Positions 1 through 8,923 are shown, counted from the first letter of the stretch. The stretch: 64,000 nt of DNA from Sphingomonas sp. QA11 (GCF_028473665.1 NZ_CP098774.1:5389501-5453500), one strand, 5' to 3'. Numbers and translations are program-made. Notes: generated by a model not told the origin, from the sequence alone.

Positions 1-375
1 CGCATGCAATCGCGCCAGCGCGATGCCGGCAAGATTCTGCGACCGCTTGATATGCCGGATACGCGGCGGGTTCGCGGCGGATGTGATGGCGCGGAATTCC
101 TCCAGATGCTGGATATTGCCACCGCGGCATTTCGCGGTTCCGTTGGCCTGGTTCACGACGGCAACGGAATCCCCGATGAACACCACGTAGGTCAGGCCAA
201 GTTTCCGCGCCAGGCCGACCGCGTGGATCAGGGCGAGCCATTCAGCATCCATCCCGGTTCCCGGCCCGAGGTCGCGTTGGATATGGGCCTTCCCGCCGAT
301 AACGACCGCGATTTCCATTCCTTGAGGGGCAGGGCGACATCCGCCATCGAAGAATATTTTGACGCGGGATGTCAT
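1..375 (-). CDS. RNase H-like protein (3' end outside the window)
   Basis: Minus-strand reading frame from an ATG at 375, still open at base 1, so only the first 125 codons are present. The start MTSRVKIFFDGGCRP carries the first aspartate of an RNase H fold (FFDGG). MDAEW follows at about residue 42, where the fold has its conserved glutamate, and FIGDS at about residue 66 supplies a second aspartate. This order of acidic residues is seen in RNase HI and in reverse-transcriptase-like RNase H domains. Role by family: cleavage of the RNA strand of RNA-DNA hybrids, but many relatives are uncharacterised. The last catalytic residue would lie outside the window. The gene runs toward the window edge, next to the diguanylate cyclase. 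Confidence 0.75.
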   Translation of the reverse strand, partial: MTSRVKIFFDGGCRPAPQGMEIAVVIGGKAHIQRDLGPGTGMDAEWLALIHAVGLARKLGLTYVVFIGDSVAVVNQANGTAKCRGGNIQHLEEFRAITSAANPPRIRHIKRSQNLAGIALARLHA

Positions 376-425
376 GCGGGGCTCACCGTTATGTCATTTC
401 GGCGCGGGCGCAATGTCGCCAAGCG

Positions 426-2189
426 CTAGGATGCCGCCCGGATTGTCGTGGGCGGGTCCGGCACCGGCGCGGTGACGACGGCGAACCGGCGCATGACGAT
501 CCGGTTGCGGCCCTCCTGCTTGGCGGCATAGAGCGCCTGGTCGGCAAGCCGGTAGAGCTGCTGGAAATCGCTCGGCATGGGCGCTTCGGCGACACCGATG
601 CTCGCCGTCACCGGTCGCTCGCCGATCGCCCCGCGATGGTCGCATGCGGCGATCTCGAGGCGGACATTGTCGGCGAAGCGGGCGAGGGCGAACCCCTCGA
701 TCCCGGCGATCATCAGGGCGAACTCCTCACCGCCAAGCCGGGCGACCGCGCACATCGCGCCTTCCCATCGTTCAAGCCTCCTGGCGATACAGCGCAGCAC
801 CATGTCGCCCGCCTCATGGCCATGGGCATCGTTGACCGATTTGAAGCGGTCGATGTCGATCAGCAGCAGGGCGGCGGATGCACCTTCCGATCGCACCGGG
901 TCGAGCAATGGCGCGATCGTCTCGACGAAACCGCGTCTGTTATACAGTCCGGTGAGCGGGTCGCGCCGCGCAAGTTCATTTGCCCGTGCCTCGGCGGCGC
1001 GGGCATGGTCGCGCTCGATGCGAAGGCGCGCAAACCGTCTGGTCGCGGCGATCGACAGCCACAGCGTCTGCCATGCCGCGGCCAGCAGGATCAGCAGTTT
1101 CGAGCCACCGCCCCAGAGGCCGCTGTCGACATCCGCGATCTGGATGAATCCCAATGTCGCCATCGGCAGCGACCAGGCGCCAGCGAAATCGCGTGCTTCG
1201 GCGCTGCCGTGGCGCCAGGCCCAGGTGAGGCAGGCTGCCACGGCCAGCAGATCGGCCAGGATGAGCATGCTTGCCACGTTCGCCAGCGAATCGATCCCCG
1301 CGCCACGGACGAGGGCGAGTGGGATGCCGAGCAGCGCGATGCCGCCGCCCAGCGCGAGTGTCGCTTTTTTCGCCAGGCGCGGCAGGTCGGCCGGGCTGAG
1401 CGAGGTGACGACGCTGGTCGTCGCCAGGGCGATCGCGAGACAGGCGAGGAAGGTGCAGGTCTGCGCTGAGATGGTCCCCGCCATGCCCGGGACGGCGATC
1501 AGATGTATTTCCGACCAGATTACGCCCCAAAGCAGCATGCACCCCGCCCAGCCGCCGTGCCAGGCAAGGAATTGCCGCCGAACCGAGAAGGCAAGCGACA
1601 GGTTGTAGATCGCGCCGATCAGCAAGAGCGTCAGCGCCGCGCCGATCGCCGCAGCCAGCGCCGCTGATTGCACGCCGCTCTCGCCCCGCGTCATCAGCCG
1701 CGCGTGGAGGAGGTTGTGACTGGCAAGGGCATCGAATCGCAATGTCACCGCAACGAGCGGCGCGTTCCGGGCGGGCGCCTCGAAGGTGATCTGTCCGCCC
1801 GTCCGCCAATGCGATCCGTAGTTGCCGCTGCTGACCTGCTGGCGCTGTTCAGTGCCGTCCGCATAGGAAAATATCACCGCGAGCCTGTCGAAGCGCGAAT
1901 GATGAATCATGAGCACCACGTCGTTGCGATCGACCGGCAATCGCCTGAGATCGGCGCGCAGCCAGAGGCTGCCCCGCTGATAACCGGCCGGCGAACCGCT
2001 GCAGTGGAAACGCAGCGAGGGGAGGCCGTTGTCCGCTTGTTGCCGCCCGGTGACGGCGTTGCAAAGCGATCCATCCAGGAGCGTTGTCTCAGCGACAGAC
2101 GGAAGCGACCAGCACACGGCGGCGACGCCGAACGCGGCCAGCAGCACGCGTGCCGCGATGGCCCGGCATGAATCCCCAATCCCGCTCAT
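426..2189 (-). CDS. Membrane-bound diguanylate cyclase (GGDEF)
   Basis: 587 residues. An N-terminal signal-like segment is followed by an extracytoplasmic region (about 40-170), a block of about seven hydrophobic segments (about 180-390, the 7TMR-DISM layout) and a C-terminal GGDEF domain. The domain starts at the typical DPLTGLYNRRGF and has the active-site motif GGEEF, so it should make cyclic di-GMP from two GTP. The product-inhibition RxxD motif, expected five residues before GGEEF, is not there. Output should respond to a periplasmic or membrane signal sensed by the DISM part; the ligand is unknown. The start is supported by AAGGGTGA seven bases upstream. It is a stand-alone gene preceded by a small ORF with its own terminator. 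Confidence 0.92.
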   Translation of the reverse strand: MSGIGDSCRAIAARVLLAAFGVAAVCWSLPSVAETTLLDGSLCNAVTGRQQADNGLPSLRFHCSGSPAGYQRGSLWLRADLRRLPVDRNDVVLMIHHSRFDRLAVIFSYADGTEQRQQVSSGNYGSHWRTGGQITFEAPARNAPLVAVTLRFDALASHNLLHARLMTRGESGVQSAALAAAIGAALTLLLIGAIYNLSLAFSVRRQFLAWHGGWAGCMLLWGVIWSEIHLIAVPGMAGTISAQTCTFLACLAIALATTSVVTSLSPADLPRLAKKATLALGGGIALLGIPLALVRGAGIDSLANVASMLILADLLAVAACLTWAWRHGSAEARDFAGAWSLPMATLGFIQIADVDSGLWGGGSKLLILLAAAWQTLWLSIAATRRFARLRIERDHARAAEARANELARRDPLTGLYNRRGFVETIAPLLDPVRSEGASAALLLIDIDRFKSVNDAHGHEAGDMVLRCIARRLERWEGAMCAVARLGGEEFALMIAGIEGFALARFADNVRLEIAACDHRGAIGERPVTASIGVAEAPMPSDFQQLYRLADQALYAAKQEGRNRIVMRRFAVVTAPVPDPPTTIRAAS

Positions 2190-2288
2190 GCTTCACCCTT
2201 TGCACTGATCGGATGAGAAAAGTCTTACCCAGCATGCTGTGGCGGGGCTTGCTTTTCCCGGGCAGAGATGGCGCTGCTCGCCGTCAGC

Positions 2289-2320
2289 AAAAAAGGCCGC
2301 CCCTTTCGGGACGGCCTTTC
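2289..2320 (-). terminator. Rho-independent terminator after the 24-residue ORF
   Basis: On the minus strand AAAGGCCGTCCC pairs with GGGGCGGCCTTT around a GAAA loop and is followed by a run of six T. It lies about 30 bases past the stop of the small ORF and about 100 bases before the diguanylate cyclase start. It either ends a small transcript or acts as an attenuator before the cyclase. Confidence 0.75.
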
Positions 2321-2347
2321 CATTGTCAGCCGGACACGGCTGGGAAA

Positions 2348-2422
2348 TCAGGCGCGCAAAGCCCCCGCGCTGGAGGTCGTGCTCGCATGATCCGCCATGG
2401 CCGGCGTGTGACAATGAGACAT
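2348..2422 (-). CDS. Possible 24-residue small protein or leader peptide
   Basis: ATG at 2422 preceded at seven bases by AAAGGAGGTG, among the strongest ribosome-binding sites in the window. The product begins MSHCHTPAMADHAST and ends 24 codons later at TGA. No hydrophobic segment is present; two histidines and one cysteine cluster at the start. A strong terminator follows about 30 bases downstream. The block lies upstream of and co-directional with the diguanylate cyclase, so it could be a free small gene or a regulatory leader. Recognition rests only on the ribosome-binding site plus terminator; I know no family. Confidence 0.45.
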   Translation of the reverse strand: MSHCHTPAMADHASTTSSAGALRA

Positions 2423-2677
2423 CTGACCACCTCCTTTCCGTTGTTGAACAAGGGCTTGGATATGGGGTGCCCGCGCCGGGGATCAAGGCGCTGAATATCG
2501 GGCGCGGTGCCGCTACCGCGGGTTCCTGTCGAAATCATTCTTTCCCCGCGGGCGAAGCTGGATCGTCCGGTGAATCGACATATCTATATCTTTGCGCCCC
2601 CCGCGCTTCTGAATGCCGCGCGACGGCGCATGCACGGGCGTGACACCGCCCGGCGGCTGTGAAAGGATGTGGCGATC

Positions 2678-3661
2678 ATGAAGCGCGAGGAGAGACGTCA
2701 TGACGATGGGCCAGTTCCACGCGGCAACGCATCAGTGATTGCCGCCATCGCGGCAGGGGTGGCGGCGCTGGCCGGCGGGCTGGTGCTGTTCTCGCGTTTC
2801 GCCGCGCGCCGGATCGAGCGGGAGGTGCCGCCCGACGGCCAGTTCGCCACCATTCATGGCACCCGCCTTCACTATGTCGATCGCGGCCACGGGCCCGCCA
2901 TCGTGATGATCCACGGGCTTGGCGGCCAGATCCGCAATTTCGGCTATGCGCTGGTCGACCGGCTCGTCGCCGATCATCGCGTCATCCTCGTTGACCGGCC
3001 CGGCTCGGGTTATTCGGCCGCCGGGCACTCCGCGAGCATCGCGGTGCAGGCAGGGCTGATCGCCGGACTAATCGAGACGCTGGAGCTTGATCGTCCACTG
3101 GTCGTCGGTCATTCGCTGGGCGGCGCGGTGGCACTGGCCTTGGCGCTCGATCATCCCGACAAGGTCGGCGGCCTCGCGCTTGTCGCCCCGCTTACTCAGC
3201 CGGAGGGTGCCGTGCCCGCCGCGTTTCGCGGCATTGCGATCAACTCGCCCGCGGTGCGCCGCGCTGTCGCCTTGACGCTGGCCACGCCGCTTGGCCTGCT
3301 CTCCGGCGACAAGGGCGCGGTGGCGGTGTTCGCGCCGGAGCCGGTCGCGGCCGATTTCGGGACGCTGGGTGGCGGGCGGCTCGTGCTGCGGCCTGGCGCC
3401 TTCCATGCCGCCTCGACCGATCTGGCGGCTGCCCGTACCGACATGGCCGGGTTGGCCGCCCGCTATCCCGATCTGGCGGTGCCCGTCGCGATCCTGTTCG
3501 GCCGGCAGGATGAGATCCTCGATCCCACGCTGCATGGCGGCCGGATCGCCGCTGATGTACCGCGCGTCGAACTGACCCTGATCGACGGCGGGCACATGAT
3601 CCTGATCACCGCGGCCGACACGGTGGCGCTTTGGATAAGAGGGCGGATCGGCGCTGCGTGA
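2678..3661 (+). CDS. Alpha/beta hydrolase with N-terminal membrane anchor
   Basis: 327 residues from the ATG at 2678, chosen over a GTG at 2669 because GAAAGGA at 2661-2667 is then correctly spaced. One hydrophobic segment near the N terminus (about residues 20-40) anchors the protein. The hydrolase fold follows: oxyanion HGLGG, nucleophile elbow GHSLGG, acid in FGRQDE and histidine in DGGHMI near the C terminus, so the catalytic triad is complete. It resembles esterases and C-C bond hydrolases of the MhpC type; substrate unknown. The gene stands alone, followed by a small membrane-protein gene. Confidence 0.88.
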   Translation: MKREERRHDDGPVPRGNASVIAAIAAGVAALAGGLVLFSRFAARRIEREVPPDGQFATIHGTRLHYVDRGHGPAIVMIHGLGGQIRNFGYALVDRLVADHRVILVDRPGSGYSAAGHSASIAVQAGLIAGLIETLELDRPLVVGHSLGGAVALALALDHPDKVGGLALVAPLTQPEGAVPAAFRGIAINSPAVRRAVALTLATPLGLLSGDKGAVAVFAPEPVAADFGTLGGGRLVLRPGAFHAASTDLAAARTDMAGLAARYPDLAVPVAILFGRQDEILDPTLHGGRIAADVPRVELTLIDGGHMILITAADTVALWIRGRIGAA

Positions 3662-3714
3662 AGCACCGCCGATATGGAGGATTCGTTAATCAATACGGTT
3701 TAGGCTGGTGGCCC

Positions 3715-3864
3715 ATGAAGTTCGTGCTCGCCGCCATCCTGATGCTGGTCCTGGGGGATCTCGCATTCGCTCGTGGTGCGAATACCGCCATGCTCACCAA
3801 TGCCGTGATGCATTTCTTCCACTCGGCCGGAGAGGAAGGCCGCTCCTCCATCTTCTCGCGCTGA
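3715..3864 (+). CDS. Small secreted or membrane-anchored protein (49 aa)
   Basis: 49 residues beginning MKFVLAAILMLVLGDLAFA, a typical signal or anchor segment, followed by a short polar tail ending SIFSR. Only a weak ribosome-binding site (GGTGG) precedes it. Similar very short anchor-plus-tail proteins are common in sphingomonads, by memory only. Function unknown. A hairpin lies about 70 bases downstream. Confidence 0.55.
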   Translation: MKFVLAAILMLVLGDLAFARGANTAMLTNAVMHFFHSAGEEGRSSIFSR

Positions 3865-3936
3865 GCGGTTGGCAACGGCCATCTGACTCCCCCGGGAACA
3901 GGGCTTGTCGGAGCGCCGCGACCTGAGGGGAAGAGT

Positions 3937-3966
3937 GGGCCGGAGATGCGGTTCAACCTCCGGCCC
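3937..3966. other. Perfect 9-bp hairpin in intergenic DNA
   Basis: GGGCCGGAG at 3937-3945 pairs perfectly with CTCCGGCCC at 3958-3966. No T-run follows on either strand, so it is not a standard terminator. A second, weaker stem (CCCCCG with CGGGGG) lies near 4068-4086. The rest of 3865-4151 shows no gene. Confidence 0.5.
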
Positions 3967-4151
3967 ATCCCGCCACCGTAAAAGGAAGAGTCTCCAAATC
4001 GGTCGGCACCGGGCAATATAGCCATTTTGAGGATAATATGGATTAGGTAGTTTTCCGGGTCGATTCCGCCCCCGGGAAAAACGGGGGAAGCGCAGGCGCT
4101 CCGCCGCTAAACGCTTGCCCTCCCGCGCTCCGATCAGCCAAGGGCAGGCGC

Positions 4152-5621
4152 ATGACGTTTCAGGTAGACATGGGAACGGACGGCACGGGCAAAACAGTCC
4201 ATGTCGATCTGGAGGAGTTGCTCGCCACGCGCCTGCTCGTCCAGGGTAATTCGGGCTCGGGCAAATCCTATCTCCTGCGCCGGCTGATGGAGCGCAGCGC
4301 CGGGCAGGTGCAGCAGATCGTGATCGACCCGGAAGGCGATTTCGTCACCCTCGCGCCCTATGGCCATGTCGCGATCGAGGCGGTCGATTATGCGGTGGGC
4401 GAGATCACGCGTTTCGCCGCGCGCTGCCGCGAGCATCGCACCTCGGTGGTGCTCAGCCTCGAGGGGCTGGAGATGGAAGGGCAGATGCGCTGTGCCGCCG
4501 CGTTCCTCAACGGCCTGTTCGATGCCCCGCGCGAGCATTGGTACCCGGCGCTGGTGGTGGTCGACGAGGCACAGATCTTCGCGCCGGCGGCCGGCGCGGA
4601 GGTGAGCGAGGAGGTACGCCGCGCCTCGCTCTCCGCCATGGCGAACCTGATGTCGCGCGGTCGCAAGCGCGGTCTCGCCGGCATCATCGCGACCCAGCGG
4701 CTGGCCAAGCTCAGCAAGAACGTCGCGGCGGAGGCGAGCAACTTCCTGATGGGCCGGACCTTCCTCGACATCGACATGGCGCGCGCCGCCGACCTGCTCG
4801 GCATGGAGCGCCGCCAGGCCGAATCGATTCGCGATCTCTCACGCGGCACGTTCCTTGGCCTCGGCCCCGCCATCGCGCGCCGGCCGGTGATGGTGAAGAT
4901 CGGCGCGGTCGAGACCAGCGCGCGCAGCTCGAGCCCGGTGCTGACCCCGCTGCCCCAGGCCCCGTCCGACGACATGATGACCTTCCTGCGCGAAGGCATC
5001 GAGGAGCCGCCCAGCACGCTGTTCCCGCTGTTGCCGCCCGGCGTGTCGCCCGCGCCGCGCACGCCGCCGGCCGCGCAACTGTTGCAGGATCTCGCCGCGA
5101 CGCCGCCGCGCGAACATGACAGCGCGCCGGAACAGTCGCTCGAGGAGTTGGAGGAGGTGATCGTCCAGGTGCTTCGCGCGATCATGGACGATCCCGAGGC
5201 GACGCTGCGCACGGCCGCCGTGCTGTTCCAGGATTTCCAGGTCCGCTGCCGCATGGCGGGGGTGAAGCGTTCACCGCTTGACCCGTCGGCCTTCGCTCGC
5301 CGCCTCGCCGCGGCGCGCGCGGGCATTTTCGACCGGCTCGACGAGGAATGGCAACAGGCGCTCGAACAGGCGAACGACCTGCCTGATGACATGCTCGGCG
5401 CGTTCCTGCTGGTCGCCCGCGCAGCGCGCGAGGGCGAACCCTGCCCAAGCGATGAGGATGTGGCGCGCACTTACGGCACGAGCTCGCTGGGCCGTGCGCG
5501 ACGGGTGATGAGCTATATCGAGGGGCGCAATATCTTCGTCACGCGGGTGGATCTGTCGGGGAAACGCTCGATCACCATCCCCGGCCTTGGCTGGACGACC
5601 GCCGCGGCCGAGGTGGGGTGA
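4152..5621 (+). CDS. HerA-like ATP-binding protein (DUF87 type)
   Basis: 489 residues. Walker A GNSGSGKS is at about residues 32-39, Walker B LVVVDEAQ at about 134-141, and a sensor-like region IIATQRLAKLSKNV follows. This is the HerA/VirB4-like (DUF87) ATPase pattern used by DNA-pumping or translocating motors. After about residue 255 comes a proline-rich linker and a helical C-terminal part ending in a winged-helix-like stretch. There is no signal peptide or membrane segment. No nuclease (NurA) or secretion gene is adjacent, so the job cannot be read from context. Confidence 0.82.
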   Translation: MTFQVDMGTDGTGKTVHVDLEELLATRLLVQGNSGSGKSYLLRRLMERSAGQVQQIVIDPEGDFVTLAPYGHVAIEAVDYAVGEITRFAARCREHRTSVVLSLEGLEMEGQMRCAAAFLNGLFDAPREHWYPALVVVDEAQIFAPAAGAEVSEEVRRASLSAMANLMSRGRKRGLAGIIATQRLAKLSKNVAAEASNFLMGRTFLDIDMARAADLLGMERRQAESIRDLSRGTFLGLGPAIARRPVMVKIGAVETSARSSSPVLTPLPQAPSDDMMTFLREGIEEPPSTLFPLLPPGVSPAPRTPPAAQLLQDLAATPPREHDSAPEQSLEELEEVIVQVLRAIMDDPEATLRTAAVLFQDFQVRCRMAGVKRSPLDPSAFARRLAAARAGIFDRLDEEWQQALEQANDLPDDMLGAFLLVARAAREGEPCPSDEDVARTYGTSSLGRARRVMSYIEGRNIFVTRVDLSGKRSITIPGLGWTTAAAEVG

Positions 5622-6012
5622 GGAGAGTTTCGTCGAGCCGCTCTTGAAGGGCGAGATCGGCAGCCCCGCGCACCAGTCGCTGGCGTATCAGGTATCAGAT
5701 GCCGGCACGACATATTCGTTCGTTCCGAATAGCCATCGTGCCTGCCGAGATGGCGTATCGAGCGACGCAGGTTTCGCGCACTGCCTCTGCTCCGATATTG
5801 GCCGCCGATCCGGCTTGTCTGCTTGGTCACGACTGTTTGCGGACGACGGCTGATGGTGCCGATTCCAGTCGTGCTGCTTTGAAAATCCTGCCAGCATCAC
5901 GCGCTCTCCTGCTCTCGCATCATGACATTTTTGTCATGTTGCCGTCACCGCCGCGGCGAGCCCCTCCGCATAGCCTCCCCTGCAGCCGACTGTATCGGCG
6001 GGAGAAAATGCC
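5622..6012. other. Intergenic region without a convincing gene
   Basis: About 390 bases of lower coding potential between the ATPase gene and the small cysteine protein. Short frames cross it but lack ribosome-binding sites. The only structure noticed is the palindrome at 5921-5938. Confidence 0.5.
5921..5938. promoter_or_regulatory. Palindrome CATGACA-N4-TGTCATG, probable operator
   Basis: Two perfect 7-base arms separated by TTTT, centred about 80 bases before the start of the small secreted protein gene at 6013. Size and symmetry fit a dimeric helix-turn-helix repressor site. The regulator is not identified. Confidence 0.45.
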
Positions 6013-6231
6013 ATGATCCGTACATCGTTGTTTGCCCTTGCCTCGCTCGCATTGCTCACTGGCACGCCGGGCCTCGCCGCGTCCTGCAAGGATGCCAAGG
6101 GCAAGTTCGTGAAATGTCCGACCGCCGTCGCCGCACCGGCCGTCGTCGCCGCCGGCGTGACCAAGGACGCGAAGGGCAAATGCCACATCGCATCGGGTCC
6201 GAAAAAGGGCCAGTTCACCAAGTGCAAATAA
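6013..6231 (+). CDS. Small periplasmic protein with repeated Cys-Lys motif
   Basis: 72 residues. Signal peptide MIRTSLFALASLALLTGTPGLAA is followed by two copies of a short motif, CKDAKGKFVKC and KDAKGKCHIA...FTKC, separated by an alanine-valine stretch. The four cysteines could form disulfides in the periplasm. GGAGAA nine bases upstream supports the start, and a strong terminator follows. No function is known to me; the layout resembles small stress-induced periplasmic proteins of the PsiF kind, but that is only a resemblance. Confidence 0.75.
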   Translation: MIRTSLFALASLALLTGTPGLAASCKDAKGKFVKCPTAVAAPAVVAAGVTKDAKGKCHIASGPKKGQFTKCK

Positions 6232-6256
6232 GCGGGGCGGTTTAAAGCCCTTCGCG

Positions 6257-6292
6257 CGCCACGCCCGGGTTGGCCCCGGTGCGTGGCGTTTT
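6257..6292 (+). terminator. Rho-independent terminator after the small cysteine protein
   Basis: CGCCACGC at 6257-6264 pairs perfectly with GCGTGGCG at 6281-6288 and is followed by TTTT. The neighbouring minus-strand gene ends at 6298, so the hairpin may serve both converging genes. Confidence 0.8.
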
Positions 6293-6297
6293 CGCGT

Positions 6298-7479
6298 CTA
6301 TCGCTTCTTCTTCTCCGTGCAGCGCACCACGGTATAGTCCATCTTCAGCCGGCTCGGCCCGTTCGCGCAATCGGGCGGGCTGTCGAGGTGGAGCAGCATC
6401 ACTCCCTTGTCGGCCGGCAACGGTGCGGCGCCGGGTGCGAGCAGCTTGCGCAGCGCCGCGCGGCCCTCAGGCGTGGCGACATAGGTGCTGTGCCCGATCG
6501 GCGTTCCCGGAATGTCGGTCCCGTCGATCACGGTCAACTCGCCGGGTGCGCCGCGCGGGACGGGATAGCAGCGTGGCTGGGCGATGGCCGGGCCCCTGCG
6601 GCGCTGCAGGCGGAAGGCACAGCCGACATCGCCCGCGCGGGGATTGCCGTGCACCGCCCAGCTGCTGCGCAATGCCAGATCATGCCCGGAGGCGAACAAT
6701 GCGATACGCCGCCCCGGCCGGACGATATCGGGCGACACGTCGCGATCGAACAATTCCCGGTCCATGTCGGGCGCGGCGAGCACGACGGTGCGGACCCGCG
6801 CCGCCAGATCGGGCGCGCTCGCCTGGAGGTGGCGCAGCCCGTCGATCGCAATGCGGCCGCCCATCGAGTGCGACACCAGCACGACATCCGGCGCGATCCG
6901 CGCCAGATCGGCCAGCGCCGCGTCGAATGATGGCTGGGTCCAGCGGGCATTCTCCTCGTCCCAGCCATATTTGGCCAGGGCATGCTGCGACGGCCAGAGG
7001 AACGCGACCACCGGCCCGTCGAAATGCGCCGCCATGGCGACCTGGTCAGCCATCGACAGCGCACGCGCGGGCGTGGTGTTGTAGCCATGGACGTAAAGCA
7101 GCACCCGGCCCTTTGCACCATTCCCTGCCGTCTGCAGATCGCGCCGCAGCCGATCCTGCCACGCAGTCGCGGTCGACAGGGCAAGCACTGGCAGAGTCGG
7201 GGTGCCGTGGGTCGCCACGCCGTAGCGGACGGGATCGGGCGGTGTCTCGCCATAGGGGTGGAAACTGCCCCGCAGAACGCTCAGCGACAGGGGCGTGTCG
7301 GCGGCGCAATCGGGCATGCCGGTGGCGACGAAATAGACCGGGTCCTTCGTCGCCGCGGGATCATTGGTCTGCCCGGCGCAGGTGCCGGCGGCCGGGCCAT
7401 AGGCCGGCGGGATGGTGATGCAGGCGGAAAGGGGCAGGGCGCCGAGGATCGTCGCCAGCGTCAGAAATCGCTTCGTCAT
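6298..7479 (-). CDS. Alpha/beta hydrolase lipoprotein (DUF900 type)
   Basis: 393 residues from the ATG at 7479 (MTKRFLTLATILGALPLSAC). The lipobox LPLSAC predicts a lipoprotein, and upstream in-frame starts would bury it. The body has the DUF900 hydrolase marks: LLYVHGYN, the region PVVAFLWPSQ, and nucleophile elbow SHSMGG, with the acid and histidine in the C-terminal half. Likely an envelope-located esterase or lipase-like enzyme; substrate unknown. Single gene, converging with 6013-6231. Confidence 0.85.
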   Translation of the reverse strand: MTKRFLTLATILGALPLSACITIPPAYGPAAGTCAGQTNDPAATKDPVYFVATGMPDCAADTPLSLSVLRGSFHPYGETPPDPVRYGVATHGTPTLPVLALSTATAWQDRLRRDLQTAGNGAKGRVLLYVHGYNTTPARALSMADQVAMAAHFDGPVVAFLWPSQHALAKYGWDEENARWTQPSFDAALADLARIAPDVVLVSHSMGGRIAIDGLRHLQASAPDLAARVRTVVLAAPDMDRELFDRDVSPDIVRPGRRIALFASGHDLALRSSWAVHGNPRAGDVGCAFRLQRRRGPAIAQPRCYPVPRGAPGELTVIDGTDIPGTPIGHSTYVATPEGRAALRKLLAPGAAPLPADKGVMLLHLDSPPDCANGPSRLKMDYTVVRCTEKKKR

Positions 7480-7643
7480 GTCTTCGTTCTCACCGCGCAC
7501 GCCGTCCGGCCGTGCTTTGACATTCATTCGCCCCTCGGTGAAGGGGCCCCGGGGAGGAGAAGGCGCCGATCCCGCCATCATGGCTGCGCCACACGCTGAC
7601 GGCGGACTGGACAGGATCGAGTGCTGCTCTCATCTTCCGATCC

Positions 7644-7826
7644 ATGTCGGATATGGGCGAAGTGGTTGGCTTTGTGGTGGAGGTTGCGGGTGAGGCCGTT
7701 GTTGACTTCTGCACGGACCCGTCTGTCGATCGAAAGCGAAAGCGCGGTGACCTGTTCCCCGCATTGCTTGCGGTATTTGCCGTCGTCGCGGTGGTGATCG
7801 TGCTGGCGGTGTGGTGGTATAGGTAG
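7644..7826 (+). CDS. Possible small protein with C-terminal membrane helix
   Basis: 60 residues. A short amphipathic start and a charged middle (DRKRKRGD) precede one clear transmembrane helix (FPALLAVFAVVAVVIVLAVW). Tail-anchored layout with positive residues on the cytoplasmic side. No good ribosome-binding site was seen; ATG at 7653 is an alternative start. Function unknown. Confidence 0.42.
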   Translation: MSDMGEVVGFVVEVAGEAVVDFCTDPSVDRKRKRGDLFPALLAVFAVVAVVIVLAVWWYR

Positions 7827-7867
7827 ACGAAAACCTCTGATCTGGTTGCATCCGTTGCCAGCGCAGC

Positions 7868-8779
7868 TCAGCTCTTGAAGCAGTGCTCGCGATGCCACTG
7901 CAGGAAATGTGGGTGCGGCCGATCGGCCGGGCGAAGCGGCGGCAGGGCATGGCCGCTCTTGTTGATCATCGCATTCACGCCGTCCGGATCGTTTATCTGG
8001 CGGGAGACGAGGATCTTCAGGTCATCGTCCAGGCCGATCAGCCCGCGATCGAACATCCAGTGCACGGTGCCGGAAAGGGCGAGCCCGTTGTTGATGATGT
8101 CCGGCCCGCTCGCCTCGACCGGCCGGATATGCGCCGCTTGCACCTCGGCACGGCCGCCGCCGTTGATCAGCTTCAGGCCGGTGATGGCACAACGCTCGTC
8201 ATAGGCGCGCAGCACGACGCGGCGGAAGATTTGCTTCCGCACGATGCGCGATCCGTAATAGCTGATGCGATCGCGTTCCTGCTCGAACGGGAAGGGCGCC
8301 CGTTCATCCTGCACGAAATTGTCGGAAGGTGGGGAAAGGGCGGCATCGTCGTCGCGCGGCAGCAGCCTGTCGTCCCCGCCAAGCCCAAGCTCGATGATGC
8401 GATTGAAATCGGCCGCGGAGAGCGGCCGAACCGCCGATTGCGCGCGGCCGGATATGGCGCCGGCCTCGTTCAACAGGCCGCGCTCGACCGGATCGCCGGG
8501 GCTGCCGAAGGGCACGGGATCGGCGAAATCGAGGTAGCTGCCCGGCTCGATCAGCGCGATGTACATGCCCGGCGCACCGGGGTCCGGAATGATCTGCTTG
8601 ACCTTGGCGACAGCGAAATAGCCGCGTGTCCCCCGCACCTTGCGCGGCTCGTAATAGACAATCCAGTCGCCGACGGTCTGCTGGGCGCGGGTCAGATAGG
8701 GGCGGGGGAATTGATAGCGTTCTGCGGGGCTGTCTTCGTAGATCGAGTCTGCTCGGTGGATGAAGACGCCGAAGGCCAT
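7868..8779 (-). CDS. HNH endonuclease (putative stand-alone restriction nuclease)
   Basis: 303 residues from the ATG at 8779 (MAFGVFIHRADSIYED), which matches how I recall the family beginning; the frame is open to an ATG at 8887. The N-terminal half looks like a PUA/EVE-type recognition domain (SDS-like start, GDWIVYYEP). The C-terminal half is an HNH nuclease: CAITGLK, then AAHIRPVEA and NGLALSGTVHWMFDRGL. By family it would cut DNA, perhaps recognising modified bases. No methylase or partner gene is adjacent. It is divergent from the DeoR regulator, with short TGCAC repeats between them. Confidence 0.82.
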   Translation of the reverse strand: MAFGVFIHRADSIYEDSPAERYQFPRPYLTRAQQTVGDWIVYYEPRKVRGTRGYFAVAKVKQIIPDPGAPGMYIALIEPGSYLDFADPVPFGSPGDPVERGLLNEAGAISGRAQSAVRPLSAADFNRIIELGLGGDDRLLPRDDDAALSPPSDNFVQDERAPFPFEQERDRISYYGSRIVRKQIFRRVVLRAYDERCAITGLKLINGGGRAEVQAAHIRPVEASGPDIINNGLALSGTVHWMFDRGLIGLDDDLKILVSRQINDPDGVNAMINKSGHALPPLRPADRPHPHFLQWHREHCFKS

Positions 8780-8879
8780 CCCCGAGCTATAGAGTGGAAC
8801 TTCGCGAGACCAAGCGTTCGCTGGTTTCCACGGTGAAATCTCCGCGAGATCGGCATCTCCGTGCATATGATATGTACGT

Positions 8880-8915
8880 TTGTGCACGTTGACTCGGCAA
8901 AATATGCACGATAGT
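8880..8915. promoter_or_regulatory. Repeated TGCACG motifs in the HNH-DeoR divergent region
   Basis: GTGCACG near 8883 and ATGCACG near 8904, followed by AGTGCGCG, lie just before the DeoR start. DeoR-family proteins often repress their own promoter through such repeats. Assignment is tentative. Confidence 0.3.
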
Positions 8916-8923
8916 GCGCGTTT

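Noticed and set aside
369..1469. Long plus-strand frame
   Set aside because: Opposite strand of the diguanylate cyclase gene; low-complexity Arg/Ala-rich product with no domain. Long shadow frames are common in this high-GC DNA.
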